64,000 nucleotides of DNA. Source: Nocardiopsis alba DSM 43377 (lineage in GTDB: Bacteria; Actinomycetota; Actinomycetes; Streptosporangiales; Streptosporangiaceae). A program made the position numbers and the translations under genes. A model generated the notes under the pieces. The model was not told where the DNA came from. It did no database searches and was given only the letters and a program-made list of their open reading frames with translations. This document shows positions 51,896 to 61,879 of the stretch, piece by piece. The DNA lies in assembly GCF_000341225.1 (NCBI RefSeq), contig NZ_ANAC01000012.1, positions 372,001 to 436,000 on the forward strand, in the 5' to 3' direction. Within the stretch, counting starts at the first letter, position 1, and every line of letters begins with the position of its first letter.

Positions 51896-52861
51896 TCACC
51901 GCCAGGCCAACGACCCCCCATGCTCACCCGCGTACGCCACCACCCGACCGTCCACCGCCACCGCGAAATCCGTATCCACACCACCGAAGGCCCCCTCCCA
52001 CTCCGGGAAGACCGCCCCACTCTCATTCGACACCCACGTCACGTCCAACCCCCGCACCAACCCCTCGAACCGCACCCGATCCACCCGCGACAGATACGCC
52101 AACACCGCACTGTGCAACACCACCGGCCGCACCCCCGCCGGCACCCGCTCCACCACCCCGGGCAACTCCTCCAACAGATCCCCCGCCACCATCCACGCCG
52201 GCTCCCGCGCCGCCACCGACGCCGCCGCCCGCAACCGAGCCACCCTCTCCAACTCACCCTCACCCGGCCACACCAACGCCGCCAACCAGTCCACATCACC
52301 CCCATCGGCCGGATCCAACGGATTCATGTCGATCCCCGCCCGCCACACCACCTCCGGCACCCTCTCGGGTATCGGAACACCCCCCGACGTCGCACACTCC
52401 AACACCACCGGACTCTCCACCGGCCCCACCACACCACCACCATCGAACCGATACCGATACCGGTCCGGATACAGACACAACCCCGCCGATGCCCCCACCT
52501 CGATCAACGCCAACGGCCCCTCCAAACCCGCCAACACCGGCAACAACGTCGCACACCGACGTGCCTCGTTGGTCTGCGTCGAACGCGACAGCACCACCTC
52601 CACCACCGCCTCCGAACGCTCGAGCACCCACCCCCGAAACGCCTCGAACGAGTCCACCGGCCCACCCAGAAACCGCACCGCCCCCAACCACAGGTTCGGC
52701 TGACGCTTATTACCCTCCGGAACCGACATCACCAACTCCAGCAACACCCGATCCCGCGCCAGGCCCCGCGCGATCCGCGCGTAGGCCGGCGAACCACCCC
52801 GCTCGAAATGGACCGCCATCCGCTCGAACCTCTCGGCCACCCGACCCGCGCCCTCCACCAC
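51896..52861 (-). CDS. DUF2332 family protein
   Basis: A 321-residue protein from GTG 52861. It has the typical order of DUF2332 proteins: VAERFERMAVHFERGGSPAY, PNLWLGAVRFLGG, IEVGASAGLCLYPDRYRY, GIDMNPLDPADGGDVDWLAAL and VVLHSAVLAYLSR. The EVGASAGL glycine loop resembles a methyltransferase SAM-binding site, which is why such proteins are suspected to be methyltransferase-like. No function is established. Confidence 0.86.
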   Translation of the reverse strand: MVEGAGRVAERFERMAVHFERGGSPAYARIARGLARDRVLLELVMSVPEGNKRQPNLWLGAVRFLGGPVDSFEAFRGWVLERSEAVVEVVLSRSTQTNEARRCATLLPVLAGLEGPLALIEVGASAGLCLYPDRYRYRFDGGGVVGPVESPVVLECATSGGVPIPERVPEVVWRAGIDMNPLDPADGGDVDWLAALVWPGEGELERVARLRAAASVAAREPAWMVAGDLLEELPGVVERVPAGVRPVVLHSAVLAYLSRVDRVRFEGLVRGLDVTWVSNESGAVFPEWEGAFGGVDTDFAVAVDGRVVAYAGEHGGSLAWR

Positions 52862-53018
52862 GACACACCCCTTCGCAACAGACGAAAACGTGCGCCGACC
52901 CTACACACCCGCCCCCACACCGCCACGACCCGCCCCCGTGCGAAAAACCCGCCAGAACCCTCACCCGCCCACGACAGTCCCACCCGCCGAAGAACCCACC
53001 CACACGAACGGACCACCC

Positions 53019-53651
53019 GTGAGACTCATCGACCGCGGCCACCTGCACCACACCACCACCGCACCCACCCCACCCCCACCACCCCTGCTCCGGATACGCG
53101 ACCTCACCCACACCCACCTGCACCACCTCGACCTGACCCTGCGCCCCTCAGAACACGTCGCCCTGGTCGGCCTGACCACCCCCGCCCGCACCACCCTCAC
53201 CCGACTCCTCCACGGCCACCTCCACCCCACCCACGGCGACCTGCACACCACCACCGCCCTACACCACACACGACCCCACCCCGACGACCCCCACCTACAC
53301 CACGCACTGACCGCGACCGGCCTCCACCACCACCCCCACACCACACCCCTGAAACACCTCCAACCCCACCTGGCCTCACACCTGCACCACGCCCGCACCC
53401 TCTACGCCCACCACACCCACGCCCACCTCCTCCTCATCGAACAACCCCCCCCCCCCACACCCCCGCCCACACCCACCACCGCACACCTGACCCTCACCGA
53501 CCACCCCACCCTGGCCCGCAGCGCCGACCGCATCCTCCACCTCCACCACGGACACGTCACCGAAACCGGAACCCACCACCAACTCCTCATCCGCGGCGGC
53601 GCCTACGCACGCCTGTACGCCCTCCAAAGCACCCGCACCCACCTACACTGA
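53019..53651 (+). pseudogene. Degenerate ABC-transporter ATPase domain
   Basis: An open frame of 210 codons from GTG 53019 that keeps the outline of an exporter ATPase but not its chemistry. LLRIRDLTHTHLHHLDLTLRPSEHVALVGLTTPARTTLTRLL corresponds to the Walker A region, with GLTTPARTT in place of GxxGxGKST, so the lysine is lost. LLLIEQPPPPTPPP replaces Walker B. The end, [26 protein letters not shown], is a clear ABC-exporter tail. It has no membrane domain. It lies four bases upstream of soxR. Confidence 0.6.
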
Positions 53652-53655
53652 GCCC

Positions 53656-54123
53656 GTGGCACCCGTAACCAAGGAACTCACCGTCGGCCAGGTCTCCCAA
53701 CGCTCCGGAGTGGCCGTCTCCGCCCTGCACTTCTACGAACGCCAAGGCCTCATCCACAGCCGACGCACCTCAGGCAACCAACGCCGCTACCACCGCGACA
53801 CCCTGCGCCGCGTCGCCTTCATCCGCATCTCCCAACGCGTGGGCATCCCCCTGGCCCGCATCCGCCAGGCCCTCGAACGCCTCCCCGAGAACCGCACCCC
53901 CACCCGCGCCGACTGGGCATCGGTCTCGGCCCAATGGCGCACCGAACTCGACGCCCGCATCACCCAACTCATCCGCCTCCGCGACGACCTGACCGGATGC
54001 ATCGGCTGCGGCTGCCTGTCCCTGAGCTCGTGCACCCTGTCCAACCCCGACGACGAACTCGCCGCCACCGGCCCCGGCGCCCGCCGCCTCATGGTCGACC
54101 CCTTCAAGGACGAGACCACCTGA
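53656..54123 (+). CDS. soxR: Redox-sensitive activator SoxR (MerR family)
   Basis: A 155-residue MerR protein from GTG 53656. The HTH is [22 protein letters not shown]. The [2Fe-2S] cluster motif [12 protein letters not shown] gives Cys115, Cys118, Cys120 and Cys126, the exact SoxR spacing. In actinobacteria SoxR answers redox-active compounds such as phenazines or actinorhodin and switches on exporters and oxidoreductases directly. The gene follows the degenerate ABC ATPase by four bases, so they may share an mRNA. Confidence 0.93.
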   Translation: MAPVTKELTVGQVSQRSGVAVSALHFYERQGLIHSRRTSGNQRRYHRDTLRRVAFIRISQRVGIPLARIRQALERLPENRTPTRADWASVSAQWRTELDARITQLIRLRDDLTGCIGCGCLSLSSCTLSNPDDELAATGPGARRLMVDPFKDETT

Positions 54124-54190
54124 GACGACGAAAGCGGCCCCGCCCCCCACCAGGGAACGGGACCGCCCGCACACCACCGCGCCGGCCGCC

Positions 54191-54664
54191 TCAGGCGGCC
54201 GCGGCCTCATCCCGACCACGCCGCGCCAACTCGTCGGCGTGCTCGTTGCCCTCATCACCGCTGTGGCCGCGCACCCACTTCCACTCCACCTCGTGCTCGG
54301 CGGCCAACGCCTCCAGCCGCTGCCACAGATCCACGTTCTTGACCGGCTTCTTGTCCGCCGTCCTCCACCCGCGCCTCTTCCACCCGTGCACCCACGAGGT
54401 GATGCCGTTGCGCACGTAGGAGGAATCGGTGTGCAACACCACCGGCACCCGCCGCGTCAGGCTCTCCAACGCCTTGATGGCCGCCATCAGCTCCATCCGG
54501 TTGTTGGTGGTCTGCGCCTCGCCTCCGTACAGTTCCCGCTCATGCTCGCCATAGCGCAGCCACACACCCCACCCGCCCGGGCCGGGGTTGCCGCTGCACG
54601 CCCCGTCGGTGTAGATGACCACACGTCGCGTCGACCCCTGGTCGACCTCGTCCCCGTTGTGCAT
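54191..54664 (-). CDS. rnhA: Ribonuclease HI
   Basis: A 157-residue RNase H1 from ATG 54664; upstream frame extension is unlikely to be coding. Catalytic residues are visible: Asp20 in [16 protein letters not shown], Glu in [13 protein letters not shown], Asp in [16 protein letters not shown] and the final Asp in GNEHADELA. It removes RNA from RNA-DNA hybrids. The basic-loop region [17 protein letters not shown] is present. Confidence 0.92.
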   Translation of the reverse strand: MHNGDEVDQGSTRRVVIYTDGACSGNPGPGGWGVWLRYGEHERELYGGEAQTTNNRMELMAAIKALESLTRRVPVVLHTDSSYVRNGITSWVHGWKRRGWRTADKKPVKNVDLWQRLEALAAEHEVEWKWVRGHSGDEGNEHADELARRGRDEAAAA

Positions 54665-54830
54665 GCCGGGCAATCTACCGCCCCCACAGGTCACAAAAAG
54701 GCCACAACCCCCGAACAAAGTGCCACTTTCAGAGCCAATCGTGACCAATGGAGCCCCCAAAACGGCCATTTCAAACCACCTGAACAACCAAAGGCACCCC
54801 CACACCCCACCACCACCGACCACCCGACAC
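54665..54830. other. Intergenic, low in G
   Basis: Short gap between rnhA and the deformylase terminator; likely contains the rnhA promoter. No other feature is seen. Confidence 0.4.
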
Positions 54831-54870
54831 AAAAAACGAGGGCGCCCCGGCCACACCGGAACACCCCCGC
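54831..54870 (-). terminator. Intrinsic terminator after peptide deformylase gene
   Basis: On the minus strand an 11-bp hairpin (GGGTGTTCCGG pairing with CCGGGGCGCCC, G-U pairs allowed) is followed by TCGTTTTTT. A U-run this long is unusual in this window. Confidence 0.7.
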
Positions 54871-54890
54871 CACAGGCAGAACCGACCACC

Positions 54891-55553
54891 TCAGGCCGGC
54901 TCCACCCCCAACTCACGCGCCCGCTCCACACGACGAGCGAACACACTGTCCGACATCTCGTTCATCTTCTTCAACACCCGCTTACGCTCACGCTTGGACA
55001 ACCGATCCACGTACAAACGCCCGAACGTGTGATCGGTCTCGTGCTGAAGACAACGCGCGAAATACCCGCTCCCGCTCACCACCACCGCGTTGCCGTCCTT
55101 GTCCACCCCACGCACCGTCGCGTGCTCGGCCCGCCCCAACTCCGCGTGCGGACCCGGAACCGACAGACAACCCTCGTTCTCCACCACCACCGCGTCGGAC
55201 ACATCACGCTCGTCCAACACCGGATTGATCACATGCCCCACATGCCGCACACCATCATCATCGGGGCAGTCATAGACGAACAACCGCAGATCCACACCCA
55301 CCTGGTTGCCCGCCAACCCCACACCCTCGGCCGCGTACATCGTCAAGAACATGTCATCGACCAGACGCGACAACTCCGCGCCGCCCAACATCTCCTCGGG
55401 CACATCGGCGTTCACCCGGTGCAGGACCTCCTCACCCGTCACCGTCACCCGCAGCACACGACCACGAGCCGCTTCCGGCGCCATATCCGGATAGTCCGAC
55501 ACCTCCCGCCCCTGAACGAAGACGGCGGGCACGGGCGTGGACTGCTCCGACAT
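54891..55553 (-). CDS. def: Peptide deformylase
   Basis: A 220-residue enzyme from ATG 55553 (GAAGGA upstream). The three deformylase motifs are present: [19 protein letters not shown] (metal cysteine) and CLQHETDH (HExxH-type metal site). It removes the formyl group from nascent proteins. The N-terminal 40 residues and the C-terminal basic extension ([18 protein letters not shown]) are longer than in minimal enzymes, as in other actinobacterial copies. Confidence 0.92.
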   Translation of the reverse strand: MSEQSTPVPAVFVQGREVSDYPDMAPEAARGRVLRVTVTGEEVLHRVNADVPEEMLGGAELSRLVDDMFLTMYAAEGVGLAGNQVGVDLRLFVYDCPDDDGVRHVGHVINPVLDERDVSDAVVVENEGCLSVPGPHAELGRAEHATVRGVDKDGNAVVVSGSGYFARCLQHETDHTFGRLYVDRLSKRERKRVLKKMNEMSDSVFARRVERARELGVEPA

Positions 55554-55642
55554 GGTCCTTCTCTCCGGGGAAACGGCCACCGACGGCGACACACCGCCAC
55601 GGCCGATGAAAACGAACACCGACCGACGGCCCACCCCGGCCC

Positions 55643-56089
55643 CTAACGGAACCAGGCGTTGCCCTGAATGAAACACCGCGCCAGATAGTCGCGCAACGAC
55701 ACCACCACCAGGCGCCGCCGGTCACTCTCATGATCCCACACCACGATCCCCGGCCCGTAGTCCGTGTGCACATACGCGAACTGCGGACCCATGTCCGAAT
55801 CACCGAAGAAGATCATCTCGTCGAAGGGCGCGTACAACTCCTCGTAATCCGGCTCACACCGCATCGCCAGATTGTCCTCCACCAACCGGCGCGCACCCCA
55901 CACCACCGCGTCCCCGTACTCGTTGGTCACCCCATCGGTCTCACGCAACAACGACGCCAACTCGAACGGCAAAGGCAGCATCAAGTGCTTCTCCACCTCG
56001 GCCAGCATCACCTCATCGGCCGGATCACTCAGATCGGCCTCCGGATACATCTCCAGGATCAGTTCACGCCACACACCACCGATCATCAC
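55643..56089 (-). CDS. SMI1/KNR4 (SUKH) family protein
   Basis: A 148-residue SUKH-fold protein: LPLPFELASLLRETDGVTNEYGDAVVWGARRLVEDN, then FDEMIFFGDSDMGPQFAYVHT and IVVWDHESDRRRLVV. SUKH proteins often serve as immunity proteins to contact-dependent or secreted toxins, but single copies may be general protein-binding domains. No toxin-like gene lies within several kb. Confidence 0.82.
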   Translation of the reverse strand: MMIGGVWRELILEMYPEADLSDPADEVMLAEVEKHLMLPLPFELASLLRETDGVTNEYGDAVVWGARRLVEDNLAMRCEPDYEELYAPFDEMIFFGDSDMGPQFAYVHTDYGPGIVVWDHESDRRRLVVVSLRDYLARCFIQGNAWFR

Positions 56090-56367
56090 AGGTCATGGCA
56101 AGACACGGGAAATCGTGGTCGGCGAGTTGCGCCGAAAATCCACCCCACCACCCACCCGGATCACCATGAACACCCCAAACCACCACAAAACCCCCAGCCC
56201 CGGAGGCCACCCCACCCACCAAAACCAACACCCGAAACCACCAACCCACTACAAAAAGTCACCAACCACCCCACACCCCACCCACACCCCCGACCCACAC
56301 ACCACCCCCACCACCACAACGCACAATAGAACAACACCACCCACACCCACCCCTGGAAGAGACCACC
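56090..56367. other. Promoter region of the two-component operon
   Basis: A 278-base region that is almost free of G on the plus strand (for example 56161-56300). No palindrome or terminator is clear. Confidence 0.4.
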
Positions 56368-57636
56368 ATGGCCACCACCCGACCACCACGAACCCCCCAC
56401 CACACCACCACGGCCTACCTCTTCCTCCTCATCTCCCACAACACCGCAGCACTCACCCTCACCCCCCTCGTCATCGCCTCAGGCCTCCTCACCCTCCTCT
56501 GGATCGGCCTCCCCTTCATCATCCTCACCGCACTCACCCTCCGCACCATCGCCAACGCCCAACGCACCACCCTCACCCACCTCCTCCACAAACCCCTCCC
56601 ACCCCCCTACCGACCCCTCCCACCCACCGGCATCATCCCCCGCGTCCGCATCATCCTCACCGACCCCGCCACCTGGCGAGACCTCCTCTGGCTCACCACC
56701 TCACCCCTCCTCATCACCCTCGCCCTCATCCCCACCCTCCTCCTCGCCCACGCCACCTACCAAACCCTCTACGCCCTCCTCCTCTGGCACACCCACCCCC
56801 TCTACGACACCTTCACCGCCACCACCCAAACCCAAGCCCTCACCACCCTCATCCCCGCCACCCTCCTCACCATCACCGCCACCCTCCTCACACCCCACAC
56901 CACCCACGCCTACACACACCTATCCCAACTCATCCTCGCCCCCTCCGAAAAAGCCCGACTCACCGCACGCGTCGCCCACCTCGCCACCAGCCGCGCCGAC
57001 ACCATCGACACCCAAGCCGCCGAAATCCGCCGCATCGAACGCGACCTCCACGACGGAGCCCAAGCCCGCCTCGTCGCCCTCGGCATGCACCTCGCCATGA
57101 CCGAACAGATCATCGAAACCGACCCCACCACCGCCCGCACCATGCTCACCGAAGCCCGCGAAACCACCCGCCACGCCCTCACCGAACTCCGCGACCTCGT
57201 CCGCGGCATCCACCCACCCGTCCTCCTCGAACGCGGACTCGACGGAGCCGTCCAAGCCCTCGCCCTCACCCACCCCCTCCCCATCACCGTCACCACCCAC
57301 CTCCCCGGCCGCCCCGCCGACCCCGTCGAATCCGCCACCTACTTCGCCATCGCCGAACTCCTCACCAACACCGCCAAACACTCAGGCGCCACCCACGCCC
57401 GAATCCACATCAACCACGGCCGCCAACGCCTCATCACCACCGTCACCGACAACGGCCACGGCGGAGCCCACCCCACCCCCGAAAGCGGCCTCAACGGCAT
57501 CGCCCGCCGCCTCGACGCCTTCGATGGCACCATGAACATCACCAGCCCACCCGGCGGACCCACCATCATCACCCTGGAGATCCCATGCGCGTTGTCATCG
57601 CCGAAGACCTCGCCCTCCTCCGCGACGGCCTCATAA
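56368..57636 (+). CDS. NarL-type sensor histidine kinase
   Basis: A 422-residue kinase from ATG 56368. Several membrane helices lie in residues 15-60 and 110-190. HisKA_3 phosphoacceptor His228 is in RRIERDLHDGAQARLVALG, followed by the RELR motif region LRDLVRGIHPPVLLERGLDGAV and the ATPase N-box YFAIAELLTNTAKHSGA. It overlaps the response-regulator gene by 52 bases. Thr and His are strikingly frequent in the membrane part. Confidence 0.88.
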   Translation: MATTRPPRTPHHTTTAYLFLLISHNTAALTLTPLVIASGLLTLLWIGLPFIILTALTLRTIANAQRTTLTHLLHKPLPPPYRPLPPTGIIPRVRIILTDPATWRDLLWLTTSPLLITLALIPTLLLAHATYQTLYALLLWHTHPLYDTFTATTQTQALTTLIPATLLTITATLLTPHTTHAYTHLSQLILAPSEKARLTARVAHLATSRADTIDTQAAEIRRIERDLHDGAQARLVALGMHLAMTEQIIETDPTTARTMLTEARETTRHALTELRDLVRGIHPPVLLERGLDGAVQALALTHPLPITVTTHLPGRPADPVESATYFAIAELLTNTAKHSGATHARIHINHGRQRLITTVTDNGHGGAHPTPESGLNGIARRLDAFDGTMNITSPPGGPTIITLEIPCALSSPKTSPSSATAS

Positions 57637-58232
57637 GACTCCTCCAAGCCCACGACTTCACCGTCGTCGCCGCCGTCGACAACGGCCCCGACCTCCACAC
57701 CGCCCTCACCCAACACAAACCCGACGTCGCCGTCGTCGACGTCCGCCTACCCCCCACCTTCACCGACGAAGGCCTCCAAGCCGCCATAGACGCCCGCACC
57801 CACCTCCCCGGCCTGCCCATCCTCGTCCTCTCACAACACGTCGAACAGCTCTACGCCCGCGAACTCCTCTCCGACCACACCGGCGGCGTCGGCTACCTCC
57901 TCAAAGACCGCGTCTTCGACATCGGCCAATTCATCGAAGCCGTCCGCCGCGTCGCCGCCGGCGGCACCGCCATGGACCCCGCCGTCATCTCCCAACTCCT
58001 CGCCCGCCAGGACAACCAAGGCCCCCTCGCCCAACTCACCCCCCGCGAACGCCAGGTCCTCGCCGAAATGGCCGAAGGACGCTCCAACTCCGCCATCGCA
58101 GGACGCCTCTACATCACCGAAAAAGCCATCAGCAAACACATCAACAACATCTTCACCAAACTCGACCTACCCCCCTCCTCCGACGACAGCCGCCGCGTCC
58201 TCGCCGTCCTCGCCTACCTCAACGGCCGCTAG
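57585..58232 (+). CDS. NarL/LuxR-type response regulator
   Basis: A 215-residue regulator from ATG 57585 (GGAGA upstream, inside the kinase gene). The receiver has the acidic pair in IAEDL, Asp52 (VAVVDVRLPP) and a lysine in YLLKDRV. The LuxR HTH is LTPRERQVLAEMAEGRSNSAIAGRLYITEKAISKHI. It is the partner of the overlapping histidine kinase. Its regulon is unknown; the pair resembles LnrJK/YxjML-type systems that control ABC exporters, but none is adjacent. Confidence 0.9.
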   Translation: MRVVIAEDLALLRDGLIRLLQAHDFTVVAAVDNGPDLHTALTQHKPDVAVVDVRLPPTFTDEGLQAAIDARTHLPGLPILVLSQHVEQLYARELLSDHTGGVGYLLKDRVFDIGQFIEAVRRVAAGGTAMDPAVISQLLARQDNQGPLAQLTPRERQVLAEMAEGRSNSAIAGRLYITEKAISKHINNIFTKLDLPPSSDDSRRVLAVLAYLNGR

Positions 58233-58276
58233 AGCACCCACCACGAACAACAACGACCCACCCCCCGCACACAAAA

Positions 58277-58304
58277 CGGCCGTGGCCCCCAAGGACCACG
58301 GCCG
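58277..58304. terminator. Terminator hairpin after two-component operon
   Basis: CGGCCGTGG (58277-58285) pairs with CCACGGCCG (58296-58304), ten-base loop, between convergent genes. Confidence 0.78.
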
Positions 58305-58319
58305 CACGCACACCCCCAC

Positions 58320-60335
58320 CTACTCCCGACGCACCCGATACAGACCATCGATCTCCTCGGAGAACGCCCTCAACACAGCCTCACGCCGCAACTCACCCGA
58401 AGGCCGCACCAACCCCGACTGCACCGTGAACTCCTCCGCCAACACATGGAACGACCGCACCGCCAAATGCCGCGGCACACTCCGATTGGCCTCGTACACC
58501 AACCCCTGCACCTCACGAAGCAGATCACGATCCCCCGCGACCTCCTCCGGCGCCATCGACAACGGCCGACCATTCACCAAACGCCAATACTCCAACTGAT
58601 CACGCACCAACGTCACCAGAGCACTCGCGAACGGCCGCCCCTCCACGATCACCAACACCTGACTGATCAACGGATGAGCCCGCAACCGAGCCTCGAACCC
58701 CGCCACCAACTCGGCGTCCTCACCCGAAACACCGGAAGAACCCTCCTCCTCCGGCTCCTCCACACCCGACTCCACGACCCCGGACCCGGCACCCTCACCC
58801 TCGGCAACCGCCCCCAGAACCGCCAACGCACGACGAGCCTCCTCGGCCCCCCGCCCCTCGACCGGACCCCCCGAAGACCCCTCAGAACCCTCCACCTCAA
58901 CGACCCCAGAAACCCCCGAAGACGCCACAAAACGCCCAGGAACCTCCAACGCCGACGCCTGAGGCCTCACACGCCCCGACACCCGAACAAAACCCTCATC
59001 ATCCACCTCGGCCGCCACACCCGTGGCCAACCACCCATCACGAAACGCCGCCCGCGTCCCCTCCACATCCGCCCAATAACCCAAGAACACCGCACCACCA
59101 CGCAAGAACAACTCACCCTCACGCGACACCCACGGCTCCCGGCCCTCCACCACACGACCCACAGAACCCGCCACACGATCACCCACAGCGTTCGCGGCCA
59201 CCACACCACCCGCCTCGGCGACCCCGTACACCTGCATCAACGGAACACCCAAACCGTTGAAATACGAATCCAGACGCTCCGACAACCCCCCACCCCAACA
59301 CACCGCCACATGCACACGACCACCCAACGCCTCCCGCACCTTCGCGAAAGACCAATCGTGCATCGACCGCGACAACCGGGCCCAAGCACCCTTCTTCTTG
59401 TTCTGATCGAACTGCACCGCCGCGTCCACCGCCGCGTTGAACGCCCCCACCGAATTCCAGTCCGTCGCATGCGCGGTCGACCGCTCCGCACCATGCACAC
59501 GCTCGAAGAACCCCGACGTCCCCACCAACACCGTCGGCCGGAACCTCAACAACTCACGACGCAACCCACCAGGCCGAGCCACACCCGCCCGCACCCGACC
59601 GGCCACACACGCCACCAACATCGCCAGACCCGAGAACTCCGACAGCGGCATATCCACCACCGCACTCGCCTTACCCTCGGGCAACTCCGACAACCGCGGC
59701 CACAACCGATCCACCACATCCGCCGCCGACGACAACAACGCACCATGCGAGAGCACCACACCCCGCATCGTCCGCGACACCGTACTCATCGGATACAGCA
59801 CCACCGCCGGATCCTCCGCCACCACCGCATCACGACGGAACCGCACAGCCGAAGCGTCCATATACGCCCCCAGGCTCGCCACCTCCGGCAAACCCTCCGA
59901 AAAACGCCAGACCCTCCCCAGATCTGACATCTCCCGCTGCAACCCCACCACCACACGATGAGCACGCTCACCCGACACCACAGCAGCCGCCGGACGCGTA
60001 TGCCGCACCACATACGCCAACCGCTCCGACGACGCCACCACCGGAACCGGCACCAACACAGCACGCACCGACCACACCGCGTACGCCAAACGCACCCAGT
60101 CATGCCCCTGTGGCAACACCGACAAGACCCGGTCGCCCTCACCCACACCCGCCGCGACCAAACCCTTGGCCAACGACGTCACCTCGGTCGCGAACTCCCC
60201 CGCCGTCAACCGCTCCCAACGCTCCTCCCGGAACACCGAGAACACCTGCGCATGCGCGTCAGAGGTCGCCACGTCATAGATCTGGTCACTCAGCCCGGAC
60301 TGCTCCCGAGCCACCGAACCGGGGGTCTCGCCCAT
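58320..60335 (-). CDS. AMP-binding (acyl-CoA ligase) family protein lacking core motifs
   Basis: A 671-residue relative of long-chain acyl-CoA ligases (FadD15-like), started at ATG 60335. Overall order is preserved: LTAGEFATEVTSLAKGLVAAGVGEGDRVL, GVVLSHGALLSSAADVV, LMQVYGVAEAGG, VSREGELFLRGGAVFLGYWAD and DGWLATGVAAEVDDEGF. However the phosphate-binding loop (normally TSGTTGxPKG) is YPMSTVSRTMRG at 181-192, the ribose-binding Asp of TGD is Val in LATGVAAEV, and the hinge GRKK is GRVRP. A low-complexity acidic/Gly/Ser insert of about 80 residues is near 485-565. The frame is clean over 2 kb, so it appears to be a maintained pseudoenzyme. Confidence 0.82.
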   Translation of the reverse strand: MGETPGSVAREQSGLSDQIYDVATSDAHAQVFSVFREERWERLTAGEFATEVTSLAKGLVAAGVGEGDRVLSVLPQGHDWVRLAYAVWSVRAVLVPVPVVASSERLAYVVRHTRPAAAVVSGERAHRVVVGLQREMSDLGRVWRFSEGLPEVASLGAYMDASAVRFRRDAVVAEDPAVVLYPMSTVSRTMRGVVLSHGALLSSAADVVDRLWPRLSELPEGKASAVVDMPLSEFSGLAMLVACVAGRVRAGVARPGGLRRELLRFRPTVLVGTSGFFERVHGAERSTAHATDWNSVGAFNAAVDAAVQFDQNKKKGAWARLSRSMHDWSFAKVREALGGRVHVAVCWGGGLSERLDSYFNGLGVPLMQVYGVAEAGGVVAANAVGDRVAGSVGRVVEGREPWVSREGELFLRGGAVFLGYWADVEGTRAAFRDGWLATGVAAEVDDEGFVRVSGRVRPQASALEVPGRFVASSGVSGVVEVEGSEGSSGGPVEGRGAEEARRALAVLGAVAEGEGAGSGVVESGVEEPEEEGSSGVSGEDAELVAGFEARLRAHPLISQVLVIVEGRPFASALVTLVRDQLEYWRLVNGRPLSMAPEEVAGDRDLLREVQGLVYEANRSVPRHLAVRSFHVLAEEFTVQSGLVRPSGELRREAVLRAFSEEIDGLYRVRRE

Positions 60336-60475
60336 ATCCCACTCATCCTCTGCCACATCAGAAGACGGGCCACACGAAACCAACCCGCCTCAATCGGGGA
60401 ATTAGAGCCCTACTGTGCCCACTTCACCACCGAACGGCAACCTCAGAACCCCAGCACAACCCACAACGACCACAC

Positions 60476-61732
60476 TCACACCACCCTCACCCGAGAACCC
60501 CACACGAACGCCCCCAACGACAACACCGCCACCGACGCCATCACCACCGCCATACTCACCAACGACGCCTCACCCGACGGAGTCAACCCCGCCAAAGCCG
60601 CCACCGAACCACCCAACGCGAACTGCAACGACCCCATCAACGCCGAAGCCGTACCCGCCACCGACGCCGGCTGACCGTCCAACGCCGTCACCGTCGCGTT
60701 CGGCATGATGAAACCGACACTGAACATCATCAACGCCAACAACGCCGACACCGACCACAACTGCGCCACCCCGGCCAACGCCACCACCAACAACGCCACC
60801 ACCGAGAACAACGCCACCGACAAACCGGCCGCCAACCGCCGCCGCGTATCCACACGACCCACCAACAGACCATTGCCCTGCGTCCCCAACATCGACGCCA
60901 GAGCGTTCACCGCGAACAACCACCCGTACGTCTGCGGCGACACCCCGAACTCGTTCTGCGAAACGAACGAGAACGCCGACACATACGTGAACAACATCCC
61001 GAAACTCAACCCCAGCGACAACACCGGCCCCATGAACCGCCGATCCCGCACCAGAGAACCCACCGTCGCCAACAACACCCGCGGCCCCTGCGCCCGCCGA
61101 GCCTCCACCGGCAACGACTCCGGCAACCACAACGCCACCAACACCAGGCTCAACGCCGACATCGCCGCCAACACCCAGAAACTCAACTGCCAGGGACCCA
61201 CCAACAACAACTGGGCACCCACCAGCGGAGCCAACAACGGCGCCAACATCATCACCAACGCCAGACGCGAGAAGAACCGCACCGCGTCATCACCCTGGAA
61301 CATGTCCCGCACCACGGCCCGCGCGATCACCGCACCCGCGGCACCCGCCACACCCTGAACGAACCGCAACACGATGAACGCCGTCACGTCCGGCACGAAC
61401 ACGCACAACACCGACGTCACCGTGAACAACGAGACGCCCACCAACAACGGACGCCGACGACCCCACGCGTCGCTCATCGGCCCGATCACCAACTGGCCCA
61501 CCGCCAGCCCCAACATGATCGCCGTCAGCGTCAACCCGATCTGCGCCTCAGAGGCCCCCAACTCCTCGGTGATCTGAGGGAAGGCCGGCAGATACATATC
61601 GGTCGCCAACGGACCGGTCGCCGTCAACACACCCAGGACCAGCACCAACAACGCGATCGCACCACGCGAACGTGGCGGCCTGAGAACCGCCGCCCCTTCG
61701 GGAACGGCGGTGGGGGAGGACGAGGAAGACAC
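60476..61732 (-). CDS. MFS drug transporter, Bcr/CflA type
   Basis: A 418-residue twelve-helix transporter from GTG 61732. The N-terminal GVLTATGPLATDMYLPAFPQI is the hallmark of the Bcr/CflA group, and motif A GPMSDAWGRRRPLLVG and motif C-like GAAGAVIARAVVRDMF follow. These pumps expel bicyclomycin, chloramphenicol, sulfonamides or cysteine derivatives. No regulator is adjacent. Confidence 0.88.
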   Translation of the reverse strand: MSSSSSPTAVPEGAAVLRPPRSRGAIALLVLVLGVLTATGPLATDMYLPAFPQITEELGASEAQIGLTLTAIMLGLAVGQLVIGPMSDAWGRRRPLLVGVSLFTVTSVLCVFVPDVTAFIVLRFVQGVAGAAGAVIARAVVRDMFQGDDAVRFFSRLALVMMLAPLLAPLVGAQLLLVGPWQLSFWVLAAMSALSLVLVALWLPESLPVEARRAQGPRVLLATVGSLVRDRRFMGPVLSLGLSFGMLFTYVSAFSFVSQNEFGVSPQTYGWLFAVNALASMLGTQGNGLLVGRVDTRRRLAAGLSVALFSVVALLVVALAGVAQLWSVSALLALMMFSVGFIMPNATVTALDGQPASVAGTASALMGSLQFALGGSVAALAGLTPSGEASLVSMAVVMASVAVLSLGAFVWGSRVRVV

Positions 61733-61879
61733 AGGGACTCCAGTTCATCGAACGAGGACGAGGTAGGGGAAAGCACACCCGAAGGCGCACAACACTCCAT
61801 ACCAACACCAGGCCGACGAGAATCGCTCCCCGCCCCCGCGAACCGAAACCTGTGACCTCCCTTACGTCCACCCCCCGGA

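Noticed and set aside
50079..52703. 874-codon plus-strand open frame
   Set aside because: It runs through the proline iminopeptidase, the deaminase and opposite the DUF2332 gene in another frame; Pro/Arg/His repeats only.
53440..53475. C-homopolymer and CCCA runs suggestive of a slipped-strand phase-variation tract
   Set aside because: C-runs are general in the plus strand here and the frame containing it is already a degenerate ABC domain.
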